This document shows, in pieces, positions 42,701 through 56,000 of a stretch of DNA of 64,000 nucleotides. Below the pieces are notes generated by a model. That model did no database searches, had not been told where the DNA came from, and saw nothing but the letters and a program-made list of their open reading frames with translations. Numbering within the stretch: the stretch's first letter is position 1; each line of letters begins with the position of its first letter. A program made the position numbers and the translations under genes. The stretch is from NCBI RefSeq assembly GCF_963576615.1, contig NC_088711.1, positions 21,794,182 to 21,858,181 on the forward strand, written 5' to 3'. The stretch is from Watersipora subatra. Taxonomy: Eukaryota; Bryozoa; Gymnolaemata; Cheilostomatida; Watersiporidae.

Positions 42701-45700
42701 ATCTTTTTGATACATCTATGGTCAGAGTCATGACCTGAGAATATCATATGTTATTGGTTGATATGAGTCTTGTTATTGACTTCCTTCACCTACATAGAAG
42801 TGCTGTAACAAATACCCACCTTGCGCTGACGTACGGTTCTATGGCATCGCTGCTGGCTGTGAGAATGTCGTAGTTAAGCTGACCGGTAGCGAGGCAACCT
42901 CCATAGCACGTCTCACCATCTGTACAGTTCCACTCACCATAGCTATTGGCTATATGGTTCCCTAACGTGAACTAGAAGGACATAACCAAATAGTTACAGG
43001 TTATCTAGTGATGACATCATCTGATAAGTAGCAAAAGTTAAAATACAAACTGTTAAAAGTTTTAGCTCTAAACTGGGAGCAGTGTAATTGATAAATAAAG
43101 TTTTAAGCAGCATGAGATGCTACCAGTACAAATACTATTGGTCAATATACAACCAGTACAAATATTACTGGTCAATATACAACCAGTACAAATATTATTG
43201 GTCAATATACAGCCAGTACGAATATTATTGGTCGATACAAAGCCAGCACAAATACTATTTACAATATTGACTATATATAAATCATAATGAAAACAATATT
43301 AACATTATTTGTCATTTAGTGTAAGAAACGCAATGTAGACTAAAGCGATCCTTAGTGCAGGAGTCATTATAATGAAACATGGCCTTGTATTGCCAAGTCT
43401 TTGAGAAAAGGAGGCGTAGAGCTAAAGAGAATGTTTCGAAATAGCCTCAGATACTAACATTTGCTGGAGTGGCTACCTCCTCGCAGTCAGCACAGGATAC
43501 GGTCATAGATGCATTAGCCAAGGAGTCAAATGCTGTGAGATGGGCTCTGAAGGTCAGCAGGGAAGATTTTCTGCAAAGAAGAACTATTCTTAAGACTTGT
43601 CTTGGCAGCATATATTGGCAGCAGTCCGTTATAAGAGTGCAGTGAATAACTGCCATAGTAAATACTCTAGTAATTATATCTACATTCGCTAGACGGGGTG
43701 AGAGAAAACCTTCAACACAAGCATTAGATATGAGTCTATGAATAAAGCTGGGTTGTTAGTATTCAATGAACCTTGATGCATAGCAGTTGAGAAAATGCAG
43801 GGGGTTTAACAACAATGACTATCAAATTATAACTGATCAAATTAGCGCACGCACTACAACCAGCCTTCAAACCTAAAGTTATGTGTTGTATTAGACTGAG
43901 AGCGAAACCTCACCCAATTTGAGGCTCTTGACCCGAGACGATGCCAGCACAAACTCCCTGCCAGATGAGTTCAAGGGTGTCAAAGAAAGAATCAGCACTA
44001 GATTTGTCAATATCTTCTTCAGCAGTTTCCTCAAGTGCTGTTACTTGTACTAACATCATGCTCTCTCCCTGAAATATTGCGTCGGCAAGCGTGACTCGCA
44101 CAGCCACTTTGAACTACTTTGGTGTTTACGTGTGTTTCAATACTTATAGTACATTTTATTTAAACATTTATCACAAATCCTATTCAAAAAGGAAACAACA
44201 TAAAAAACATGAGTTGAAAAAGTTACATTGGTTTCAGCAATACAGAGTAGATATTTGGGAGCCTAACAAACTAATGTTAAAATAAGTTTGCCTCATATGG
44301 TAAGAGAATAAATAAGTTTGCCTTATATGGTAAGAGAATAACTTTGCCTTATATATTAAGAGTATAAATTTACCTTATATGTTAGGAGCATAACTTTGCC
44401 TTATATGTTAAGATCATAACTTTGCTTTATATGTTAAGAGCATAACTTTGCTTTATATGTTAAGAGCATAACTTTGCCTTATATGGTAAGAGATCAACTT
44501 TGCCTTATATGGCAAAAAAGACAACTTTGCAAAGCGCAAAATGACCTAGCTGGTAGTTTGTCAAAAAAGCAAGTAAAAAAAACACGTTTGTGTTCCATTT
44601 GGCTTAAAGTGAGCCACACTAAAAAATGTTACAACCTTGAGTCAGGCTATATAGATCTAGAAATAACTAGTTTACCATTTCAATGTCGATAGGGTTGATT
44701 GAAGAGGCTTCCTCTGTAGCTCTCTTCTTTCTACTGTTTCCATCAGTTTCTGCAAGAATACGAACAATAAAATAAGTACATACACGTAGATTGACATAAC
44801 TTATAGAATAATAGGGGATAACCAGTGGTAAGGCATAAAATTAAAAGCTCCATATATTTGGAAGATTTGTGAAGGTGAAGAGACATTCGCATGACTCTAA
44901 CCAACAGCTGCAGGCAGCAAGTATCTGTATGACTCGACACAACAGCTTCAGGCAGCGAGTATCTGTATGACTCAACACAACAGCTTCAGGCAGCGAATTT
45001 CTGTATGACTCAACACAACAGCTTCAGACAGCGAATATCTGTATGACTCGACACAACAGATGCAAGTAGCAAGTACAGTAGCGAAAACAAAATAGTACAT
45101 ATGAGTATCTGTATGATTCAACAGAACAGCGTATATCTGCTAATAGTTTAATGACAACCAATTATATTATACAATGTTTACTAAATGATTTTTATAGACG
45201 CTTGTTAAAACAGCTTGTTTCTGTTTTAACTTCTGTTTTAACTTTAAAATTCTGTAAAACTTCCGGCATAATAATAAATGTACTACTTCCTCCTATCACA
45301 AGTAACGACATCTTTTTACCTTTACCTACAAGCTCTCATAAGCACCTGCTCGCTTCACTCACAAACACCTGCTCCCTTCTCTCACAAGCACCTGCTCACT
45401 TCTCTCACAAGCACCTGCTCACTTCTCTCATAAGCACCTGCTCGCTTCTCTCACAAGCACCTGCTCACTTCTCTCACAAGCACCTGCTCACTTCTCTCAC
45501 AAGCACCTGCTCACTTCTCTCACAAGCACCTGCTCACTTTCGCAAGTACTTCCTCCGTGTCACAAATACTTGGTCATTATAATTCTTACCTGTCCCGTCT
45601 ACAGAGGCTTGAATTACCTCAGTTGACTTGTTCATGAGCTGCTGAGAAGTACTCGAGTCCACAACTGGCTGTTTGACTCCGTTGATGGTGACATCCTGAG

Positions 45701-48700
45701 TAAGTAATAGTGTGTCTCTCGCAGAGTTCAAGTTGTCAGCGCATCCTTCTGGGTCAGCTCTATATACACACAGAGAGATTAAGATGCATAGGGTGAATTA
45801 TAAACAAAACATTTGAATACAAAGAGCTGTAAAAAGTAACCTATCAATGTTGTGGTCAAACAATTCAGCACAACCTGCAAATGCAAAATGTCTTCATATC
45901 TAAATTGATCTACATCTGCCAATTTCCACACTTGTAGAATAGCGAGAATCTATCTGATTCACAGCAAAGTCATCAAAGTAAATAAACCCATAACTTTCAT
46001 TCATTAATATTTGACAAAGCAATGATAGGAAGATGTTTTGCTTAGTCATGGCAGTTCGAGTAAAAAATTGTAAGCTTGACTTGTACCGAAACTCACTGAG
46101 CGTTGGCCTTGCTTAGCGTGTTCTTGGCTTCATTCTTTGCAATATCCATGCCAATCTGTTTAAACTCGTCTGAAACATCTCCTTCCACAAGGTAACCAAT
46201 TGCAGCTGAGGCCATACTACTCGAACCCGCTGTCGACAAACAAACCAATCAAACTCACTCTCTATCTCCTTATATAATGGTAACTTAGTATAACGGAAGA
46301 CTGTTATGATGAACAGGGAAGCCAACGATTTGCTCTCAAAAAATAAACTGAGCTGCAAGACCAGGATAAAATCCATCAAAATGTAGCGAATAAACTATTA
46401 GCTGTAGGCAATGTTTCACACACTTTATGGCTAAAGCTCATTCAGCACAAGCTCTTTGAATCAAAGAAATATAAAGCAGTTCAAGAGTGAAAAGTTTACT
46501 ATTTTCTGCCAACACAAACTTACAAAGAGTCTGCTGTTCTTCAATCTGAGTGGTGATGGAATTCAAAAAATCATCATTCAGCTCCACATCCGAGACTGAC
46601 ACAACTCCCTCTGATGATAGGCTGCTGCAAGCTCCTTGCTGGTCGCAGACTATCACTCGGAATGAAAAACTGCCTAAAATTACAAAACTATCATTTGTAA
46701 TGTTGTACAATTTCGATATTTAGAAATATTGAAAGAGAGGTTGAGATAACACCATAATTAATGCTGGGCGATGCACAAGATCAACGTCTGTGATACCATC
46801 TGTTTAAATGGAACACAGGTCACGTAGTAAAAGCAGCCATAAAATAATAACTATAACTATAAATTGTTTTATGAAATACAAGCATGTAAACGAATAGTTT
46901 TTGTCAAGCCATGGAGAGCAACAAAATTTAAAAGCACCAAACTATGTTATCGTTAACCAACTATGTTATTATTAACCAAACGATGTTAGTGTTAACCTAA
47001 CAATGTTATTGTTAACCAAACTAGTTATGACCATGTCTTTACATAACTAATAAAAAGAGAAAAAAAGCATTGGCTTACTACAGAATAAAATTAATCAGTC
47101 TAGGGAGCTTTTAGAAATGACAAATGGTTAAAATTATCTCCAGCCTTTCATCCACTGGAGCAGTAACATTTCGCTACAGCTTTTGAGCAAAATCGGTTTT
47201 ATAAAACTGAGAAGTCACGTTTATTTATAGAGCATCTCCCTACCTTGCGGCAAAACCTGTGTGGCAATGCTGTCAAGCTGCGAGGATGTGAGATCACGCT
47301 CAGTATCACCCGAAATTGAGATAAACTTGAAAAACAGAGGAAAGTCGTCTGGCTCATCTTCACATCCACTAACCTCCAGAACAAACTCATCAGTCAGCGC
47401 AATACCTTGCTCTGGGGACACCTGAAGTTTCAATAAAACTACCCCTAATAGAGAGTTCATTTAAATAAAACTACCCCTAATAGATAGTACATTTGAATAA
47501 AACTACCCCTGATAGAGAGTACATTCGAATAAAATTACATCTAATAGAGAGTACATGTAAATAAAACTACTCCTAATAGAGAGTACATTCGAATAAAACT
47601 ACATCTAATAGAGAGTACATGTAAATAAAACTACCCCTAAAAGATAGTACATGTACACAAAACTACCCCTAATAGATAGTACATTCGAGTAAAACTACAT
47701 CTAATGGAGAGCACATGTCAATAAAACTACCCCTAATAAATAGTTCATTTGAATAAAAATACCCCTAAATATATCGGCTTATTTTCTTAAAGCATAATCT
47801 AAGTTGCTTAAATACAATTTTAACTACATGTATATAGCCTTGAGGCCAAGTACTATATTATTTACCAATAGTGTATTTTAAGAAAATAAAATATTTTGCA
47901 AAATATAATATTATTAGGCAAATTATTGCTCGATGAATACTGAGATATGCCATGTGTGTTTGAGCTATAGTACTCTATTTTATGTAGTAAGAAACAGTGT
48001 ATACAAAGAACAATTGATTTGATCTGTCTTTATTGACAGCTATGATGTTATGTGTAATTTTCACTGAGACTCATCAATGCGTGCTGCCCTTAAAATTCAT
48101 AATGATAACAAGAATAATAACGATGGTCACGAGACCTTCCTTGCAGAGCTAGGTGTAATTCCTAAAAACTACTATAAAACGCTACAGGACCTCTGTAAAT
48201 GTTGGTCTGATGCTCAAATTAGCAAAATATATGACACAGTTCTAACTGTTTGAACCAACCTGTAGGGAAGCACAGGTGGGAGGAGCATTTACGGTCACAT
48301 CAATCTGAGCCTCGGCATCAGAATCTTGGTGCGCTACAGTTAGCACGAGTCGGTAAGTTGCCCCTCCTTTTAAATATGCTGCGTCGAGCCTGAGGTTTAC
48401 TGGGTAGTTACTTTTACCAGAGTCAATAGAGTAAGAGCTGTCCTCTCCAATTGCATCGTAATCGAGTTGCTCAAGGCCTGCGGAAGCCAGCAAGAGCAGT
48501 CAGTCATGCGAGACGAGAGACTAACTGCTAAACTATGAGAGGTTAATAATCATTCTATTCCTGCTAAATCTTATGCTGCTTTGACGGGACCATTTTAGAA
48601 CTGCTCTTGCTGTAATTTTTTATGTATATTGGGCAGACAACTCTGAAAATGTAACAACAACTATTAAAGATAAACTTCTACAAAATTCTAGCAGATTTTA

Positions 48701-51700
48701 TTAGAAATTATCAATATTTTCTTCTCGTTTGGACTGTTTTTGATGTTTAAAGTGATATGACTGCTAGGATGTTTCAAGATTGAAATCAACAAATCTTGAT
48801 CGCGGTTAAAACGCTTAAACAAGCAAAAGTCGATTGTGATGTCTATAGTTGCAAAGAGACTAACAGAATAGAGAAGCATAACACTGCAACTTGAACACAA
48901 TAGCTCATATCAACTATAGCAACTAGTGACATCATATCACCTGTATTTTTCTTTTAAGCGTTTTAACCGCAATCAAGCTTTGTCAATTTTAATCTTGAAA
49001 CATCCTGGCAGTCAGATGACCTCAAGCATAAAAAACGATTGCAAATAACAGAAAAATACCGATACATTCAGATAAAATTTCCTAAAATTTTGTGCACATT
49101 CATCTTCAATAATTTATCTAACGTTTAAAATGTATCATACAATGGATCAAAGAGGACAAACCAGGAACATTGCTGGATGACCAGGAGGCCGTAAAGGCAA
49201 GGGGGCTGCTGATCCGAGCTACGATATACAAGTCTTCGCCATATTGGTGCTGTCCTTCAATGGGTTCAATGGTAACCGATGGGGGTTGTCCTTCCTTCAC
49301 TTGAACAAGAATACTTTCACTAGCTGACCTTTCACCTTTGCTACATGAAAAGAAAAGCATTTCCACTACCGCAAAATATTTTAGTGTAAATTGAAGAGAA
49401 ATGGCTCATGTTTAACAAACAGCAACATGTCTCCAAAATAGAGACATTTTGTTAAGCCATAAAAATTATTTTATAGATATTTGGTCACACTAGCAACATA
49501 GTGAGCTGAGCAACAACTGCCAGCTTGCAGAGCAGCGAGCTCAACACCTCTGAGTCAAAATAGTTCCAAAGGTCAAAAAAGGTCTGTTTAATCATAGTAT
49601 GTATTATTTCATGCTCTTCTTCTTTACTCTGTTTGGAGCCTTAAAGTGTAGTTCTAGAACATCTACCATATTACAGGGTAGTCTTAGAACACCTACTATC
49701 TTACAGTGTAGTCCTAGAACATATACTACCTTACAGTGTAGTCCTAGAACATCTACTATATTACAGTGTAGTCCTAGAACATCTACTATCTTACAGGGTA
49801 GTCCTAGAACATCTACTATCTTACAGTGTAGTCCTAGAACATCTACTATCTTACAGTGTAGTCCTAAAACGTATACTATCTTACAGTGTAGTCCTAGAAC
49901 ATCTACTATCTTACAGTGTAGTCCTAGAACATCTGCTATCTTACAGTGTAGTCCTAGAACATCTACTATCTTACAGTGTAGTCCTAGAACATCTACTATA
50001 TTACAGTGTAGTCCTAGAACATCTACTATCTTACAGTGTAGTCCTAGAACATATACTATATTACAGTGTAGTCCTAGAACATCTACTATCTTACAGTGTA
50101 GTCCTAGAACATCTACTATATTACAGTGTAGTCCTAGAACATCTACTATCTTACAGTGTAGTCCTAGAACATCTACTATATTACAGTGTAGTCCTAGAAC
50201 ATCTACTATATTACAGTGTAGTCCAAGAACATCTACTATATTACAGTGTAGTCTTAGAACATCTAATATCTTACTGTGTAGTTGTAGTAGACATACTATT
50301 TTTTACTAGTTAAACCAAAAAGTTACTTATGTGTTTCAATGTTTGCTTCCAAAGACTTTCAATTCTGATTGGACAAGTAGCGTAAACGCCTTTCACTTAC
50401 AGTAGTGCGCGGAGTAAACAGGATCCCTTAGTTGAAAAATTACAATTCTAATTTACAACATTTTTACTCATTGTGATTTTGGTTGGTATTTATAAATTAT
50501 ATATTAAATTAATCCTCACTTTTTCCAGATTTCAAATATGTAAACCAAACAGCAGCAAAATATGTTTTTAATGATTGTATAGGCTAAATTCTGAACATTT
50601 CTTTTTTTTATGGTTTAAGGCAACAATCTGTACAGATATGATCAGAACATATACATTTTTATTTGATTATTTCAAGTCATATACATGTATTTAATTTTAC
50701 AGCTGTTCGGTTTACATACATGAAATTCAGACAAAATGAGGATTAAGATAACATATAACTTCTGGCTAGTGACTCAATCCACAATAACAACATCTTAAAT
50801 GAAAATTTTAGTTTTTTAACAAAGAGGTCCAGTTTACTTCGCCAACTACAGCAGATCCACCGAATCAGCCAACATAGCGAGGAGAGAGAGAACGCAACTC
50901 ACGACATGTGGAGAGTGAATCTGTAGAGACTCAGAGTGTCCAGAGTATAGGGTGGTATGGTTATGACATCGAGGAGTTCATCTTCTGTGATGCTTGAATC
51001 TTCAAACTGAACGTAAGTTCCATCTTGGCCAGGATCAGGGATCTCACATGGCTGATAGCTCTCTTCCTGCAGAGCAATCAGATTTGATGAAGGCGAAGGT
51101 AAGGATGCTTGTCTGAAGGCCCCAATACCGATTATATATAGTTTATACGTCATGTAGGAATGGGAGGATTTCATTATATATGATTTATATATAAGAAAAT
51201 CGTTATATATAGTGTATAGAGTATATGATTGTATATAAGTACATAAGTACAAGTACATGTATATAAGTTATATATAATTATATATATACTTATATCTATT
51301 ATAATATAATAATCTATGTATATATATATAAATCCCAGCGTTTGTTGGTCTGCCATTCGTATGTCAAGCTATAACGATAAAGTTTTAAGAATGAAAAACC
51401 TACTTCGCACTGGATTTGATCTCGGAGACTCTAGTTCTGTACGCAAGCTTTTTATCCATTACACTACATGTTTAATAGAAGAATTGTGCACATACTTATT
51501 ACACCTGCCAACCATTCATTTCTTCACGCTTAACACTTCAGCAAGCGTTAAGCGTGAAGACAAACCCGAAGAAAAATATGTACCCAAACGTGAAGAGAAA
51601 TGCTTAAACTCACATGGCCAACAAGATTATTGCAATCAGTATAGAGTTGTAGTAGACACTGCAGCTGGTACAGTATGAATTACACAGAAATACCAGTAAA

Positions 51701-53049
51701 CACAGTACACAGAAATAAACAAAACACCTTCATTTAAAAGTTAGAACATCAATGTTGTATATGTTGATTAAAAATAAATTTTCTGTGCAAAAACCATTTT
51801 ATTAATTGTGCAACGCCAGGCATTCACCTAGTTATATATATAATATATATATATAATTATATATATAATATATATAATTATAACATAAAAATTTTGTAAA
51901 CTATTTTTTACAAAATAGCATTTATTTAGAAGAATGTGGTAAAGTTAGTAGTTGAACAGCGTGTCTGTCTATTATTTCTGGTTAAAAATGGAGTGTTATA
52001 ATAACAACATTGAAAACCACAACATTAGGTTAAGTATAACAATGCAGCTGCAATATGCAAAAAGATGATGAAAACACGAACTGGTCAATATGATTAAACA
52101 AAATCCCTAATGCAGGGGTTCTTAAGTTGGTCGATATTGACCCTAAGAGTTGATATGACGTTTTATGGAGTCAATATATTCCTAGGTGTCTATAGGTGTT
52201 CAATTTAAGTGGAGGGTCTACAAGACTGCAATTTAGGTTTTACTATCTAAACAGAGAAATAATTTGTGCTTCACAATATTACCAACAAGAAACAAAGTTG
52301 ATTTTTATTTAAAAAAGCAACCGTCTGATTTTTCTTAGACGGTCAAGTCCAACGATGATTGGTCAAATTCCAATTGGTACAAATCTAATCTGTTTAAAAC
52401 TAACTCATCTGATTGTATGATTAGTCCGCTATTTTAATATGTGTCTACTAAACGAAAGTCTCTGATTAAAGTTTTGGTATATCTAATCTTGTCTTTACAT
52501 CATTTATAGACTATTTGTCATTAGACCAAACAGTATATTGAACCAAACGGTTTTAACTAATTGCATTTGAACGAATTAGTTTGTTAAACCAAATGGGTTT
52601 GGACCAATCGATGTTACACCAATCCCATTAATACGTATAATCGTCTTTTCCTGGTTATTAACACATTTCTTGCAATATTGGTAAGCCAGCTGTAAGTCTG
52701 ATACCGGAGCAGTGAGGGTTTTTTTTCAAAAAAATTAAAATAATTTTCCATCATGGTTACCCTTCCAGCTTCAAAAAAAAATACTGTTAATATGTTTTTA
52801 AGAATATTTAAAAATGTAAAATTTTTAAAACTTTGCAAACAAAGCTTTACCACTATGCATACTGTGCAAGAAAATATTCAGTAATGATGCCATAAAGCTG
52901 GCAAAATGAATGATCCGAATAAAAAAGATGCAGGTCTTGGCTATTTTGAGTCACTGAAAATATAACAGGAAAAAAACTTTTAGAAAGCCTTCAGCATCTG
53001 CATCGAATGAAGGAAGCTCAATTGCTTCATACTACATCACTCTCTAAAC

Positions 53050-53097
<48 letters not shown>

Positions 53098-56000
53098 TGG
53101 AGAGGAACTTTGTAAACTAGCAAGTAATACTGGTACAATGTTAAAATGTTTATTATTAAGTACAGTTCAATGCTGTATTGATAATATGGCGAATGTTGAC
53201 ACACGAAAAAGCGTCATTTCAAAGCTAAAACAGTGCAAACTTGCTATTGAAATGGATGAATCAACATTTAGAACTGACAATATTCTTATGGATTATGTGA
53301 GATACTGAAGCGAAACAAAAACATGACTGATGAGTTCTTAATTTTGAAGTATTTGAAAATGGTTACAAAAGGAGAGACAATTCTCAGAACATTGATAGAA
53401 TATTGTGAATTGCAAAGCTCTTCACACAACAATATAACTATTGTAGCTTATAATGGTGCACTAGCTATGATTACTCAGTACAGAGGGTTTTCAGTCCTAC
53501 TGAAACAGAAGGTTCCTGATACCGCTGTTGTTTATCGCATTTTTCATAAGCTACTTTTAGTTGCAAAGAATTTAGCTTCATGACTTAAAATTTTGCATTT
53601 GCGTAATAAATAAAATAAAAGCCAACCCTCTTCACTCGCCTCTTCTGATAAAATTGTGTGAGAAAAATAATGACAACTATAAACATTTGCTTTTACACAC
53701 AGAAGTGTGAGGGCTCTCAAAAGGACATTGTCTGTAAAGGTTTGTTGATCTTTTTGAAGCATGTTTTGCGTTCTCAAGTGAAGTCAAACTACTACTTGCA
53801 ATAAAAATTGTAAGTACACAAAAGTCCCCTGTGTTATATGGCAGATTTATTCTCCAAACTAAATGAAGTGCAAAACAGAATACAAGGAAGAGATGTAACT
53901 CTGATTCGAGCATGTACTATTTTATTTGGATTTCGTGAGAAGTTTGGCTTGTATAAGTCATTCTTGGACGACAAAACTTTCGATACCTTTCGAATTTTAA
54001 CACTTTTGGAATAAGAAGCTGAATGTTTGATTTCCGAGAATGGCTTGTTGACATATACGAGTCATTTTAAAGGCACAAAGACAGCAAAGTGCCTTTTTGC
54101 TTTCGATTTTAACACGGAAAGTATAGATTCAGGTCTCACTTGACAGGAAGAATTGCTAGAACTAAGCATGGATTTAAAGAAAATCTTTTTGCAATACCAA
54201 AGACTTTCGTGGAATTGAGGGAGTGAGGTAAATGTGAAAAGAATGTAAGACATGGCAAAATTATTGATTTGTATATACAGTAAGTCATCGACATACGAGC
54301 CCGTTTGGTTCCTGCTGGCCATAATTCGATTCTGTATATTCTGTCGATTCTGATCTAACTTAAATGAATTTAGCTTACTAAACACATACTTGAAGGAAGT
54401 TTTAGTATGTATTTTAGTGAACTTCAAAGTATTAATTAAGATTTTATCACTTATCTGTTTGCGAATCCGTTTTTACCATAGCGGATAACGGTGAACTTGC
54501 CATGGCGAGCAACGTAAATCCTTTAATCCCACGACCAAACGAGCGGATGCGAAGTTTGGGAGTTTTTATGATAAATGCATGTGCACACAACTTACGAAAA
54601 TTATTCATCAACAATGAGACGAATCCTTGTATCAAAATTTCATCAACAAATTTAACCATCGTTTTGTAGATTAATTAAAGTATAATAACGATACAAAACA
54701 CATATAGGCCTATTTAAATATGTTACCAAGTCTTTGTAAATTATCGAAATTCTCTAAAAACCTACCCATCTGATCGGGTTATACACAAATAGGCAGATTT
54801 ATTTGGACGAAAATCGTCCCAAAACGCTTGAAAAGCTTGGTTTAATGAAAGTTAAGAACGGAAATTGAAACGCCGAGCGACAGAGAATAGAACGATTAAA
54901 TCGTGTGTATTTCGCGAAAAAATAACATGCATATTTCACCAGTCTATGGCATTGTCGACGGTTTCTGTAATTAATGTAGGAGTACTGAAATCGTTTCATT
55001 TTTGCCGATTTCAAATTAACTGACACATTTGAGTACTTTGGTATTCTAACTGATGTCCAACGCAGTGTAAGTTAAGGAAATGACGAAGATATTTTTTCTA
55101 ACGGTTCTTATGAGATTATTACAATAATTATAAGTTTGGATGACTACAGAACAATGACTACGTAGTACAGATTTTCTAAAAATCTATATAAATATCACAA
55201 CTTCGTGATATTGTTAGCTATGACGTTTTGAAATGTAAACAAAATTGTGCATTGGTTTTATATTATTACTATATTAATAATATTGGTTATTCTAATAATA
55301 TCAGTGCATTTTACTTCTAATATTGGCCAATATTGCGTTTCTCCTATTGCAGGGGGAGAGATATAAACATATAATCTTTTCCTTTTATTATTGCTGTTTG
55401 TTGTATATAATAACACCAACACCCAGTACATTACAGCTACCATTGCAGTTATCCTATTGCACTGCAGTGCCATTTGACTGCTAATATTGCATTTCTCAAC
55501 CATCAGTACCCTTTCTTTTTTCCAATATCACTTTGGTCGTGGGCTGTATGACAGTGGAATTTCTAGTTTATATAATCAGTACACGAATCATAAAATTTTA
55601 ATTTCGAGAGAAACTATTGTTGATATCATGTGGCAGAAAAAATTCGCCCTAATGACAAAATAACGAAAAGCTTAATGAAAATAATGAACGGCTTTTGCTA
55701 CGCCTCACACTGAGCTGACCTTCCCACGGACGCGGTCGTAAAGTCGGGTGGACGTATGTCACATAAGTTGTAAGTCGACGATTACCTGTATCGGCATTTT
55801 CAAGTTCTGATATAGTAGAGGCTGGTTTCAGTCATGTCACTGCACTTTTGGATAAACAGAGAAACAAACTGAACACGCAAGAAAAAGGAGACTTAGAACT
55901 AAAATTGACAAATACCGCAACCAGATATACAAATTCTTCTTCATAACCATCAGATCAAGCCATCTTATAAGGTATGGCTTGTGGTAACATCGTACAACAC

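Noticed and set aside
45151..45582. 143-codon ORF with HKHLLTSL repeats
   Set aside because: 23-bp minisatellite in the intron before exon 16.
49599..50309. 236-codon ORF with SPRTSTILQC repeats
   Set aside because: Entirely a 30-bp minisatellite; the period is divisible by three, so stops are avoided by chance. It lies in a receptor intron.
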